A DNA stretch of 39,499 bases from a virus: IMG/VR virus record IMGVR_UViG_3300047551_002958, positions 1 to 39,499 of that record; one strand, 5' to 3'. The notes beneath the pieces are model-generated. The model had not been told where the DNA came from and made no database searches. It saw only the letters and a list, made by a program, of their open reading frames with translations. The position numbers were made by a program, and so were the translations under genes. Each line of letters opens with the position of its first letter. Positions within the stretch are counted from its first letter, which is position 1. This document shows, in pieces, positions 22,332 through 28,714 of the stretch.

Positions 22332-22600
22332 TGCTGAGAACTAACGCCATACGATCGTTATTGTTAGACTCTCCCGGTTCTCAATATTTAACTATTAACC
22401 AAAGCTTGGTAACTATTAATGGTCAACTTATCGTTTTAGGGGATAGCGGCGCACTGCGTAAAATTCGCTTTGTCAACGCAGATTTACCTGACGACGTGGA
22501 TATTCAGCACCTAACTCTAGTAAATGCTACTCAAGTTTCCGACGTGGATATACGATCGCTTACGTTTGTGAATGCCAATATTTCTTCCATTTCTGACTAA
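22331..22600 (+). CDS. 89-residue repeat protein paralogous to head-completion tail
   Basis: Starts at ATG 22331 overlapping the fibre stop. It has SPGSQYLTI at residues 14-22, SLVTINGQLIVL at 26-37, then three units of the form RFVNADLPDDVD, TLVNATQVSDVD and TFVNANISS. The first part shares DNA with the 16024-16105 region on the opposite strand, and the VNA units resemble the C-terminus of the 127-residue protein. This may be a beta-solenoid-like tip module. The stop overlaps the next gene (TAATG at 22598-22602). Confidence 0.6.
   Translation: MLRTNAIRSLLLDSPGSQYLTINQSLVTINGQLIVLGDSGALRKIRFVNADLPDDVDIQHLTLVNATQVSDVDIRSLTFVNANISSISD
22368..22444 (+). repeat. Plus-strand copy of the duplicated fibre-linked segment
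   Basis: This is the counterpart of the inverted copy at 16024-16105. In this copy the reading frame stays open (LTINQSLVT), while in the other the corresponding bases create TAA and a new ATG. Confidence 0.85.
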
Positions 22601-22797
22601 TGACAAAAACCGAATATTTGCAAAACCTAGCAGACTCACTAAAAAGCGATCGAGACTACGAATTTGTTATTGAATTTCGTCCTTTTATGGGCTGGTTTGC
22701 TGTTCCCGACGAACAAAGGTGGATAGGCGATCGTGGTGAATACCTTGGTTTAGACTGGAAGCAGGCAGAATACACAATACGATCGTTATTTTTATGA
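22600..22797 (+). CDS. 65-residue hypothetical protein
   Basis: A small acidic protein (starts MTKTEYLQNLADSLKSDRDY) with aromatic-rich beta-like middle (FRPFMGWFAVPDEQRWIGD). It is coupled to the preceding gene by TAATG. After its TGA (22795-22797) the same frame continues with 24 sense codons (LFEWWDDKAIVVALEWFRSR), so the protein may once have been longer or be extended by readthrough. Function unknown. Confidence 0.55.
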   Translation: MTKTEYLQNLADSLKSDRDYEFVIEFRPFMGWFAVPDEQRWIGDRGEYLGLDWKQAEYTIRSLFL

Positions 22798-22999
22798 CTT
22801 TTTGAATGGTGGGACGACAAAGCGATCGTTGTTGCTCTGGAATGGTTCAGAAGTAGAGGGTTTAGAGCCTGAATACCTGTTCCCACGCTCAAAACGATCG
22901 TGTAGGTACTTCCTGGGGGTTACACTGCGCTGCCCCGTAGCTCAGGCTAGAACTAGCGCTAGAATTTTTGAAAACTGCTTCGCTTTTTTAGAAAAAACT

Positions 23000-23464
23000 A
23001 TGGTTGAACGATCGTTTTTGATGGGGGGGACAAAGCTCGACTTAACTGAGTTGGCTGCGATATTTGATGTCACTGAAAGGACTATTCAAACGTGGGCGGT
23101 TAAGGCTTGCGGTGGGAAGAAGAAGGTTTACGATTTGAAGGTTTTGGCGAGTTGGCGCTGTAAACAATTAGAGGAGGAAATTCAACGGCTGCGGTTAGAG
23201 TCTGGGAATAGTGCCAAGGTTAGAAAATACGAGGCTGAGGCGCGGTTGGCTGAAATGAAGGTTCTGGAGTTGGAGGGGACGCTGGTACAGGCTGAGGTGG
23301 TTCAACGGCAATGGAGCGATGCTATCAATAGAGCTAAGAGCAAATTTATGGCTCTTCCTGATAGGTTGGCGCTCGAATTAAGTCAGCAAGGTGATCCTGC
23401 GATCGTTCGGGCTAGGTTACAGGAGGTTATAGTAGAGGCACTATCAGAGCTATCCAGTTCTTGA
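23000..23464 (+). CDS. Terminase small subunit (Nu1-like)
   Basis: From ATG 23000 (MVERSFLMGGTKLDLTELAA) this is 154 residues; ATG 23021 is an alternative start. An N-terminal winged HTH (LTELAAIFDVTERTIQTWAV) is followed by the Nu1-type helical region (KVRKYEAEARLAEMKVLELEG, then VVQRQWSDAINRAKSKFMALPD). It would bind the packaging site and recruit the large subunit. The frame is open upstream to about 22802, but that part looks unlike the family and has no ribosome site. The partner large terminase is about 13 kb away on the other strand. Confidence 0.8.
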   Translation: MVERSFLMGGTKLDLTELAAIFDVTERTIQTWAVKACGGKKKVYDLKVLASWRCKQLEEEIQRLRLESGNSAKVRKYEAEARLAEMKVLELEGTLVQAEVVQRQWSDAINRAKSKFMALPDRLALELSQQGDPAIVRARLQEVIVEALSELSSS

Positions 23465-23489
23465 GGAAAACTTAGGAAATTTTAAGGAT

Positions 23490-23813
23490 ATGGCAAAAGG
23501 AAGGGCCAATTTAGAAAAACAAAGGCTGTTTGCTGAGGGTAAAGCCAGGGGTAAAACTTCATCCCAGGTTGCTAGGGAAATAGGTATTAGTGAGGTCACC
23601 GCTTCGGCTTGGTTGAAGCTGCCAGAAGTTCAGGGCATGATCAGGGAGTTGCAGGTTCAGGCGTGGCAGGAGTCTCAGAATATTCTACTGGCAAGTCAAA
23701 GCGTCGCTATTCAAACACTGATTGTTCTGTTAAGGTCTGAGGATGAATCTGTTAAGTTAAAAGCAGCAAAAGAACTGCTAGATCAATGTAAATCCTTCCC
23801 AAACTATCTCTAA
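23490..23813 (+). CDS. Second HTH protein of small-terminase type
   Basis: A 107-residue protein: an N-terminal HTH (RLFAEGKARGKTSSQVAREI, GISEVTASAWLKLPEVQ), then helices (SQNILLASQSVAIQTLIVLL) ending in KLKAAKELLDQ. This pattern is common in phage HTH proteins annotated near terminases. Following directly after a Nu1-like gene, it may regulate or assist packaging, or be an unrelated regulator. TAAGGAT lies before the ATG. Confidence 0.6.
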   Translation: MAKGRANLEKQRLFAEGKARGKTSSQVAREIGISEVTASAWLKLPEVQGMIRELQVQAWQESQNILLASQSVAIQTLIVLLRSEDESVKLKAAKELLDQCKSFPNYL

Positions 23814-23814
23814 T

Positions 23815-24366
23815 ATGGAAACAAAAAAGCTTTCTAATTTTTCAGCGGATCCTAATAATGCCAATATGGGAACAGATAAGGGCCGCCGTATGCTCTCCCA
23901 GAGTCTTCAGGATCTAGGCGCAGGACGTTCTATTCTGGTCGATCGGAATGGTGTCATCATTGCCGGAAACAAGACCGCTGAGGCTGCTATTGCTGAGGGG
24001 TTAGAGGACGCGATCGTTGTCCAGACTCAGGGGGACAAGGTTGTGGTGGTACAGCGAACAGATTTAGACCTGACCACAGACCCAAAGGCAAAACAGTTAG
24101 CCATTGCAGACAACCGGATCGCAGAGATTGATTTGTCTTGGGATGCTGAAGCCCTTCAAAAGCTGGCAGAAGAAGTTGATTTGTCGTGGTTGGAAGTAGA
24201 CGATAATTTCTTTGAAGAATTAGAAGCGATGGAGAATGAAGAATTAGATGATCAAGACTATGGAGAACCAGAGGAAAGCTCAAGTAAAGAAATAGATACG
24301 GATGACTTTGAATTTGATTGTAAATGTCCCAAGTGTGGTTTTGAATTTACAAAGACAAACTTATGA
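23815..24366 (+). CDS. ParB-like protein with C-terminal zinc ribbon
   Basis: A 183-residue protein. Residues 1-110 have a ParB/Sulfiredoxin-like pattern (NMGTDKGRRMLSQSLQDLGA, RSILVDRNGVIIAGNKTAEA, KAKQLAIADNRIAEIDLSWD). An acidic linker follows, and residues 169-174 CKCPKC begin half of a zinc ribbon. ParB-like proteins often precede DNA methyltransferases in phages, possibly guiding or regulating them. The gene overlaps the C5 methyltransferase start by ATGA (24363-24366). Confidence 0.75.
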   Translation: METKKLSNFSADPNNANMGTDKGRRMLSQSLQDLGAGRSILVDRNGVIIAGNKTAEAAIAEGLEDAIVVQTQGDKVVVVQRTDLDLTTDPKAKQLAIADNRIAEIDLSWDAEALQKLAEEVDLSWLEVDDNFFEELEAMENEELDDQDYGEPEESSSKEIDTDDFEFDCKCPKCGFEFTKTNL

Positions 24367-25364
24367 ATCCTCACGCATGGTATCTTTCTGACCTTAAGAA
24401 TATCCCCCAAAACGGTGTCAAGGTGTTTTCTACCTTTGCCTGCGGTGGAGGCTCTACAATGGGCTATAAACGAGCAGGGTGTGAAGTCATTGGAGCTAAT
24501 GACATCGATCCAGAGATGGCTTACCACTACAAGCTCAACCACAAACCTAGGTATTATTTCCTTTGTCCTATCCGTGACTTACTCACAAAAGATTTGCCTG
24601 ATGAATTGTTTCATCTAGACATTCTAGATGGTTCGCCGCCTTGCTCAACATTCAGCATGGCAGGCAGTAGGGAGAAGGCATGGGGGAAAGAAAAGCATTT
24701 TAGGGAAGGTCAGGCTAAACAAGTCCTGTCTGATTTGTTCTTTGATTACCTTGATTTAGTAGACCACTTAAAGCCCCGTGTTGCCATTGCTGAAAATGTA
24801 AAGGGCATGATTCTAGGCAACGCCAAAGGCTACACCAAAATGGTGATGCAGCGATTTAGAGAAATTGGCTATCGTCCTCAGTTGTTCCTTGTTAATGCTG
24901 CTGATTGTGGTGTTCCTCAGAAGCGAGAGCGAGTATTCTTCTGTGCTTTGCGGGACGATATTAATAAACCTAAGTTAGTGCTAAATCCTAAACATAAGTG
25001 GGTTGGGGTAAAAGAGTGTACCGAGGATATAAGAGACCTTTCAGAGTTTCGACTTGTTACCGCAACTAATCACCGACATTTACAAAAAGACTGGGCAAAA
25101 AAACACCCTAATCATACTTGGGATTGGAATATCAATAGTCCTTCTCCCACATTAGTTGCAGGTGGTGATAAAGAATTAGTAAATAAATCAATGCAGTTTA
25201 CAAGCCTTGGATTTGCTGAATACAAACGATTAGGCTCATTCCCTGATGACTACCAAGCCAAGACTGACAAAATAGGCAAATACATGATCGGAATGTCAGT
25301 GCCGCCAAAGATGGCTGAGGCTGTAGCCAGGGCGGTGATTGATCAATGGCTAGTGGTAAAATAG
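24363..25364 (+). CDS. C5-cytosine DNA methyltransferase
   Basis: A 333-residue enzyme that would transfer methyl from SAM to cytosine C5. Motif I is VFSTFACGGGSTMGYKRAG (21-39). Motif IV is GSPPCSTFS with catalytic C94. Motif VI is ENVKG (144-148), motif VIII QKRERVFF (186-193), and the C-terminal motif X is IGMSVPPKMAEAVAR. The target cannot be read from sequence; CGATCG is an obvious hypothesis because the genome is rich in it and cyanobacteria methylate it. The stretch 24017-25571 itself has no CGATCG, suggesting later acquisition. Confidence 0.92.
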   Translation: MNPHAWYLSDLKNIPQNGVKVFSTFACGGGSTMGYKRAGCEVIGANDIDPEMAYHYKLNHKPRYYFLCPIRDLLTKDLPDELFHLDILDGSPPCSTFSMAGSREKAWGKEKHFREGQAKQVLSDLFFDYLDLVDHLKPRVAIAENVKGMILGNAKGYTKMVMQRFREIGYRPQLFLVNAADCGVPQKRERVFFCALRDDINKPKLVLNPKHKWVGVKECTEDIRDLSEFRLVTATNHRHLQKDWAKKHPNHTWDWNINSPSPTLVAGGDKELVNKSMQFTSLGFAEYKRLGSFPDDYQAKTDKIGKYMIGMSVPPKMAEAVARAVIDQWLVVK

Positions 25365-25395
25365 ACTAGTGGCGCAATCATCCCCCTGTGCAACC

Positions 25396-25415
25396 AAAAA
25401 GCCCCTTGGGGGGGC
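25396..25415 (-). terminator. Intrinsic terminator of the leftward block
   Basis: Read on the minus strand, GCCCC (25415-25411) and GGGGC (25405-25401) form a 5-bp GC stem followed by five T (25400-25396). It lies past the end of the leftward gene at 25634 and past the end of the rightward methyltransferase, so it closes the leftward transcript. The stem is the same as in the cassette terminators. Confidence 0.75.
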
Positions 25416-25470
25416 GGGACGTTATGGTTCACCTATGGGTAGTCTAGAATATCGAAAACATTAATTGACA

Positions 25471-25554
25471 TGGAAACCAAGCTAACAAGATTTTCTCAAG
25501 ATTCTGAAGCGATGGGAAGACTTTACCGGAAAAGCAGCGGTGAGAATTGACTAA
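25471..25554 (+). pseudogene. Remnant of a second ParB/DNA-methylase module
   Basis: In the 269-bp gap after the C5 methyltransferase, an ATG near 25470 starts METKLTRFSQ, resembling the N-terminus METKKLSNFSA of the ParB-like protein. Overlapping it in another frame, 25486-25554 reads QDFLKILKRWEDFTGKAAVR and ends ID-stop. RWEDFTGK-type endings are typical of phage DNA modification methylase C-termini. It looks like the two ends of a deleted module fused at a deletion scar. Short length keeps confidence low. Confidence 0.4.
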
Positions 25555-25633
25555 AGTGTAAACCCGCTCTCCGATCGCTCTTGGGGAGTTTTCAGAGGGC
25601 GGGGAACTGTCAGACCCATGAAGTTCAGGTGTA

Positions 25634-26083
25634 TTATCGCACTTCTAGGGAGTTGTCGGGGGTATCTCCGAGCCACATGAATGTTAGTTTTCCTACCTTC
25701 ATTCCGTGATCCAAGACGATCGGGGTGTGTTGGCTGTAGTTCTTGAGTGCAAAGGTTAAGTAGCCGCCACTGTGCAGCGCTTCTTCGGTGACAGTGCTTT
25801 CTCCTAGGAGTCCCTGTTTGACTAGGGTTTCCCGTATTTTGAACTGAGCGGTAATGAGTGTTGGCAGTTTGAAGGTTTCGATCGTCTGTGCAATTAAAAA
25901 TTCACCAGGGTTTAAGGTGTAGGTATCCACATGGCACAAGTCAATTTTTTCGCCGTGTTCCGTGGTGAGGTAGCGGCCTAGTCTGACTTCGTAGGCGCTA
26001 GGGTTCAGGAGTTCTGGCAGGTAGGGTTTGATGCCTTCCTTGTCGGCAACTTCAGTCAGAATTTCATGGTCTGAAAGGATCAT
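25634..26083 (-). CDS. dCTP deaminase/dUTPase-fold protein lacking catalytic Glu
   Basis: A 149-residue protein with the trimeric deaminase fold pattern: LNPSAYEVRLGRYL, GEFLIAQTIETFKLP, and GGYLTFALKNYSQHTP. In the true Dcd at 28715 the matching segment is GFLTIEISN, whose Glu is the catalytic residue of the family; here Ala stands in that place. It may therefore be a binding or regulatory paralogue rather than a deaminase. Its 5' end overlaps the NlpC/P60 gene by 20 bp. Confidence 0.7.
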   Translation of the reverse strand: MILSDHEILTEVADKEGIKPYLPELLNPSAYEVRLGRYLTTEHGEKIDLCHVDTYTLNPGEFLIAQTIETFKLPTLITAQFKIRETLVKQGLLGESTVTEEALHSGGYLTFALKNYSQHTPIVLDHGMKVGKLTFMWLGDTPDNSLEVR

Positions 26084-26537
26084 AGGTGTACTCTACGTTG
26101 GGTAGTTTATATACTCCAACTAAACGATCGCGCCAGAACTCTATTAGCTCATGTTCGCGGACTCCTCCACCGTTTTCGTAGGCGTGGATCATGCCTAGGC
26201 TATTCCCCCATTGGGAGCAGATAGCACAGTGTTGAGCGATCGTTTGGCGGGGTACTGCTTTGAATAGTAGCAGGCTACCTACGATCGGCTCTGGGGTGGG
26301 TTGGCAGTACAGTGAGACGATCGTTTCCAGGTTGCCGTATCCGTCCCGTCCGTAGTCTGTCCCGTGGGGACGATCGAAGTCTTGGGGGAGTAGTTTGGCG
26401 GTTTTGATGGCGAGAATAATTAGTCCAATGCAGTCGGTTCCGTTGCGGTTGCGGCCCTGGTGTAGGTAGGGCACTCCAATAAACGATCGGGCGACGCTGA
26501 CGAGGTAGGTAGGTGGAACTGCTTTAATTTGCTGCAT
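26064..26537 (-). CDS. NlpC/P60 tail assembly peptidase
   Basis: A 157-residue NlpC/P60 cysteine peptidase. The motif GRNRNGTDCIGLI supplies catalytic C36; H103 (AQHCAI) is the likely partner, with H118 (MIHAYENG) another candidate. Such proteins act at the tail tip of siphoviruses and gene transfer agents, cutting peptidoglycan cross-links or processing tail proteins. It is usually found next to the hub and tail-tip genes; here the hub is 2.7 kb upstream with unrelated DNA-metabolism genes between. Confidence 0.85.
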   Translation of the reverse strand: MQQIKAVPPTYLVSVARSFIGVPYLHQGRNRNGTDCIGLIILAIKTAKLLPQDFDRPHGTDYGRDGYGNLETIVSLYCQPTPEPIVGSLLLFKAVPRQTIAQHCAICSQWGNSLGMIHAYENGGGVREHELIEFWRDRLVGVYKLPNVEYTYDPFRP

Positions 26538-26562
26538 GGTTTTGTTTTTGCTATAGTTGTTT

Positions 26563-26636
26563 TGCGCGGTAGAGCAGTTTGGTAGCTCGTTAGGCTCATA
26601 ACCTAAAGGTCAGTGGTTCAAATCCACTCTGCGCGT
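26563..26636 (+). tRNA. tRNA-Met (CAT), initiator-like
   Basis: A 74-nt cloverleaf. Acceptor arms are TGCGCGG (26563-26569) and CTGCGCG (26629-26635), with a T-G first pair. The D stem is GAGC/GCTC with A11-T24, the anticodon stem TTAGG/CCTAA, the loop CTCATAA with anticodon CAT at 26597-26599, and the T arm AGTGG-TTCAAAT-CCACT. The weak first pair, A11-T24 and D-loop resemble bacterial initiator tRNA. The anticodon stem lacks the three consecutive GC pairs of classical initiators, so elongator Met or lysidine-modified Ile remain possible. CCA is not encoded. Confidence 0.88.
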
Positions 26637-26675
26637 CTATTCCGCCAGCGGTTGAAAGTCGGGTTCATTCCGGGT

Positions 26676-26694
26676 GTTCGGGGTTTCCCTGAAC
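26676..26694 (+). other. Hairpin between the two tRNA genes
   Basis: GTTCGGGG-TTT-CCCTGAAC forms an 8-bp stem (one G-T pair) with a 3-nt loop in the 74-bp spacer between the tRNA genes. It has no T-tract. It may be a processing or folding element of a tRNA cotranscript. Confidence 0.4.
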
Positions 26695-26710
26695 CTAGAT
26701 CGCTGAGGAG

Positions 26711-26782
26711 GCTGGTGTAGCTCAACGGTAGAGCATCTGTTTTGTACTCAGACGGTTGCAGGTTCAAGTCCTGTTACCAGCT
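26711..26782 (+). tRNA. tRNA-Thr (TGT)
   Basis: A 72-nt cloverleaf: acceptor GCTGGTG/TACCAGC, D arm GCTC-AACGGTA-GAGC, anticodon loop TTTGTAC with TGT at 26743-26745, T arm GCAGG-TTCAAGT-CCTGT, discriminator T, no CCA. It reads ACA codons. The anticodon stem has a T-T mismatch at its loop-proximal pair (TCTGT/TCAGA). The last 9 nt overlap the 3' end of the Dam gene on the opposite strand. Confidence 0.88.
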
Positions 26783-28276
26783 TAGGCTCAACTGTCCACA
26801 CATTGCAACCCTTACAGCGCTTGGGTTTCGCTGCTTTCTGACTAACAATAATTCCGTTCTCTTGGGACGGGTTCGGGTCTTACTCGATCGCGTTATGCCT
26901 GCTGAACTGGCCACTGTCTCTTTATAGTGCCGTTCCCAATGTTCCTCTGGGTAGAGTTCGTCTAGCAGGGCATCGGGATAGTAGGAGACGATCGCCCCGG
27001 CACACTCCACAGAGTTCAAACATTCCGCTAGTCGATGGTGCAGTTCCAGGTTGTAGTCCTTACCCTGCTTGGCGTTGTGTGAGTAATAGCCTTCTGCCCC
27101 AATGTAAGGGGGATCGCAATAAAAAAGAGTCTCAGGGGTAGCCCATCGCTCGATACATTTAATGGCATCGTCGCATTCTAGATACACTTTTTTGAGCGCG
27201 TCTAAGTCCCGTTGAAGGTGCGGCGCTGCTGTGAGGATACGGGAGGGGAGGGTGTTCCAGTTACCAAGGTTTTCCTTAAATTCATCGTGTTTTTCGTAGT
27301 ATCTATTCACCCCCCAACTATTACCAGGGTTGTACGTAAAACTCTGCCAACCATCAACCAAATACCGTCTCACCCACTCCACCCGGATATCCACGTCCGG
27401 CTCTACAAACGCTCTACCCACGGCGTTTAGACAGGCGTAGGGGTCTAGGGTTTCTGGGGTGCCTAGGTGCGGCGCGGCAGTGAGAATACGGGTGAAGAGG
27501 GTTTCAAATGTTTTAGGGTGATTTCTTGCGCCACCAATATGGATACCATTCTCTTTTCTATCCATAAGGTTATCTCTTGTAATAGCAAATTCGCCTCCGA
27601 TGTCTCCCCTGCCACTCTGCCAGCCATCAACCAGATACCGTCTAGCGTGTTCGAGTCGGGCTTCCAGTTCATGGTCGATCGGTTTTTCGCTGAGGGCTAA
27701 CTGAATCAGCGTTTCTGCCATCTCCAATAGTTCCTGGTGCGGTGTCCCTAAATGCTTTGATGCCGTGAGGATACGGGAGGGGAGGGTGTGCCAGTCCTTG
27801 TTTAGACTTTTTGCGCCACCCAAGTGTTTTCCGCCAACATAGCAGTCCGCTAAATTATTTCTTTCTGCACACCATCCGCTACCGTTTTGCTTTTGAAAGC
27901 TTTGCCAACCATCGACCAAATATTTTTTAGCCTCTTCAACCCTATCCCCCTCTCCCCGTTGCTGTGCCTCCTTGTGTTCTGCCCTGCTGTAGGGGGTGAA
28001 GTAGACAGAATAAGCTAACAGTTCGGGATAGTCCCTGACTGTTTTGTAGAGGTTCATTATCTCTTTGTCAGCATCGTTCAGCACAGCCCGAAAGTGCCGT
28101 CCACGGGCTTTGACTTGCTCAGGGATGCCGTCATTAAGTAGCGAAAAATAGACGGCGGCACTCCCACAAAAGGGCTCACAGTAGATAGAAAATTGGTGCT
28201 GTTTGATAAATTCCAGTATCCAAGGTGCGAGGCGGGCTTTGCCGCCAACCCTTCCAATAACGGGTTTAATTTTCAT
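26774..28276 (-). CDS. Dam-type (D12) N6-adenine methyltransferase with triplicated unit
   Basis: A 500-residue enzyme; D12-class Dam proteins are usually about 270-300. Motif X/I: VIGRVGGKARLAPWI (6-20) and YCEPFCGSAAVYF (32-44). Motif IV: FYCDPPYIGAEGYY with DPPY at 388-391. Between them one unit is present three times, at about 117-178, 210-274 and 301-355, with the shared marks RRYLVDGWQS and LPSRILTAAPHLGTP. In normal D12 enzymes this part is single and includes target recognition. It probably methylates adenine in a short site; GATC lies inside the abundant CGATCG. The 3' end overlaps tRNA-Thr antisense. Confidence 0.88.
   Translation of the reverse strand: MKIKPVIGRVGGKARLAPWILEFIKQHQFSIYCEPFCGSAAVYFSLLNDGIPEQVKARGRHFRAVLNDADKEIMNLYKTVRDYPELLAYSVYFTPYSRAEHKEAQQRGEGDRVEEAKKYLVDGWQSFQKQNGSGWCAERNNLADCYVGGKHLGGAKSLNKDWHTLPSRILTASKHLGTPHQELLEMAETLIQLALSEKPIDHELEARLEHARRYLVDGWQSGRGDIGGEFAITRDNLMDRKENGIHIGGARNHPKTFETLFTRILTAAPHLGTPETLDPYACLNAVGRAFVEPDVDIRVEWVRRYLVDGWQSFTYNPGNSWGVNRYYEKHDEFKENLGNWNTLPSRILTAAPHLQRDLDALKKVYLECDDAIKCIERWATPETLFYCDPPYIGAEGYYSHNAKQGKDYNLELHHRLAECLNSVECAGAIVSYYPDALLDELYPEEHWERHYKETVASSAGITRSSKTRTRPKRTELLLVRKQRNPSAVRVAMCGQLSLSW
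26792..26819. repeat. 28-bp direct repeat, downstream copy
   Basis: CTGTCC, three bases, then CATTGCAACCCTTACAGCG. The same 28 bp with two mismatches lies at 28302-28329, so the repeats bracket the Dam gene 1510 bp apart. This copy encodes the Dam C-terminal residues AVRVAMCGQ. Confidence 0.9.
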
Positions 28277-28434
28277 TTTAGATACCAGTTGATCTGTTCA
28301 TCTGTCCGCCCATTGCAACCCTTACAGCGTCAATTCTAAGCTATTCATCCGATTCCATCCGATTCCATCCGATTCCATCCGTTCAAGCGATTAACGGGTT
28401 TGATTTTCATTTTTAATACCAGTTGATCTGTTCA
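28259..28434 (-). repeat. Remnant of a tandem Dam copy with 42-bp and 10-bp repeats
   Basis: A 42-bp segment at 28259-28300 recurs at 28393-28434 with three mismatches. Each copy contains a Dam-type start (MKIKPV); only the first leads into the intact gene. Between them are the 28-bp repeat (28302-28329), which reads AVRVAMGGQ in the frame of the Dam C-terminus, and three tandem GATTCCATCC units (28351-28380). The simplest reading is a second Dam copy reduced to its two ends. Confidence 0.7.
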
Positions 28435-28712
28435 ATCGTCATGTTGCGTTGAAATTCTCGATCGCACTCCTTGCAGCGATATTTTTGGATCCGGGTTCCG
28501 TCTACCCGAATCTTAAAACCAGCCTTGATAGTAGTCACCCCGCAATAGTGGCAGGGTAAACCACTGGGCATGGACTTGCGCTTCTCCCCTGTCCAGGACG
28601 ATCGGCAGTCGGGGTTTGTGCATTTGTACCGTATAGCCTTGGATCCGTCGGTGTATTTACCACCACCATTTTTTACGGACAACGATCCACATTTGGGGCA
28701 AGGTGGGTTCAT
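28413..28712 (-). CDS. Double zinc-ribbon protein
   Basis: A 99-residue protein from ATG 28712 (MNPPCPKCGSLSVKNGGG), 2 bp after the Dcd stop; a GTG three codons up is possible. It has two CxxC...C..C units: CPKC with CTNPDC, and CHYC with CKEC. The first resembles InsA-type zinc fingers (RYKCTNPDCRSSW). Such ribbons bind DNA or RNA or support recombinases and methylases. It ends at the repeat-rich region before the Dam gene. No transposase accompanies it. Confidence 0.7.
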   Translation of the reverse strand: MNPPCPKCGSLSVKNGGGKYTDGSKAIRYKCTNPDCRSSWTGEKRKSMPSGLPCHYCGVTTIKAGFKIRVDGTRIQKYRCKECDREFQRNMTIEQINWY

Positions 28713-28714
28713 GA

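Noticed and set aside
22802-22999. 66-codon upstream extension of the small terminase
   Set aside because: It starts at TTG without a ribosome site and does not resemble the Nu1 family N-terminus.
26637-26710. A third tRNA between the two tRNA genes
   Set aside because: A T-loop-like GGTTCATTCC is present, but no matching acceptor, D or anticodon arms can be drawn.
28341-28380. Possible CRISPR array
   Set aside because: The 10-bp units are contiguous without spacers; it is a simple tandem repeat.
28413-28712. Insertion-sequence InsA protein
   Set aside because: The zinc ribbon resembles InsA, but there is no transposase frame or terminal inverted repeat nearby.
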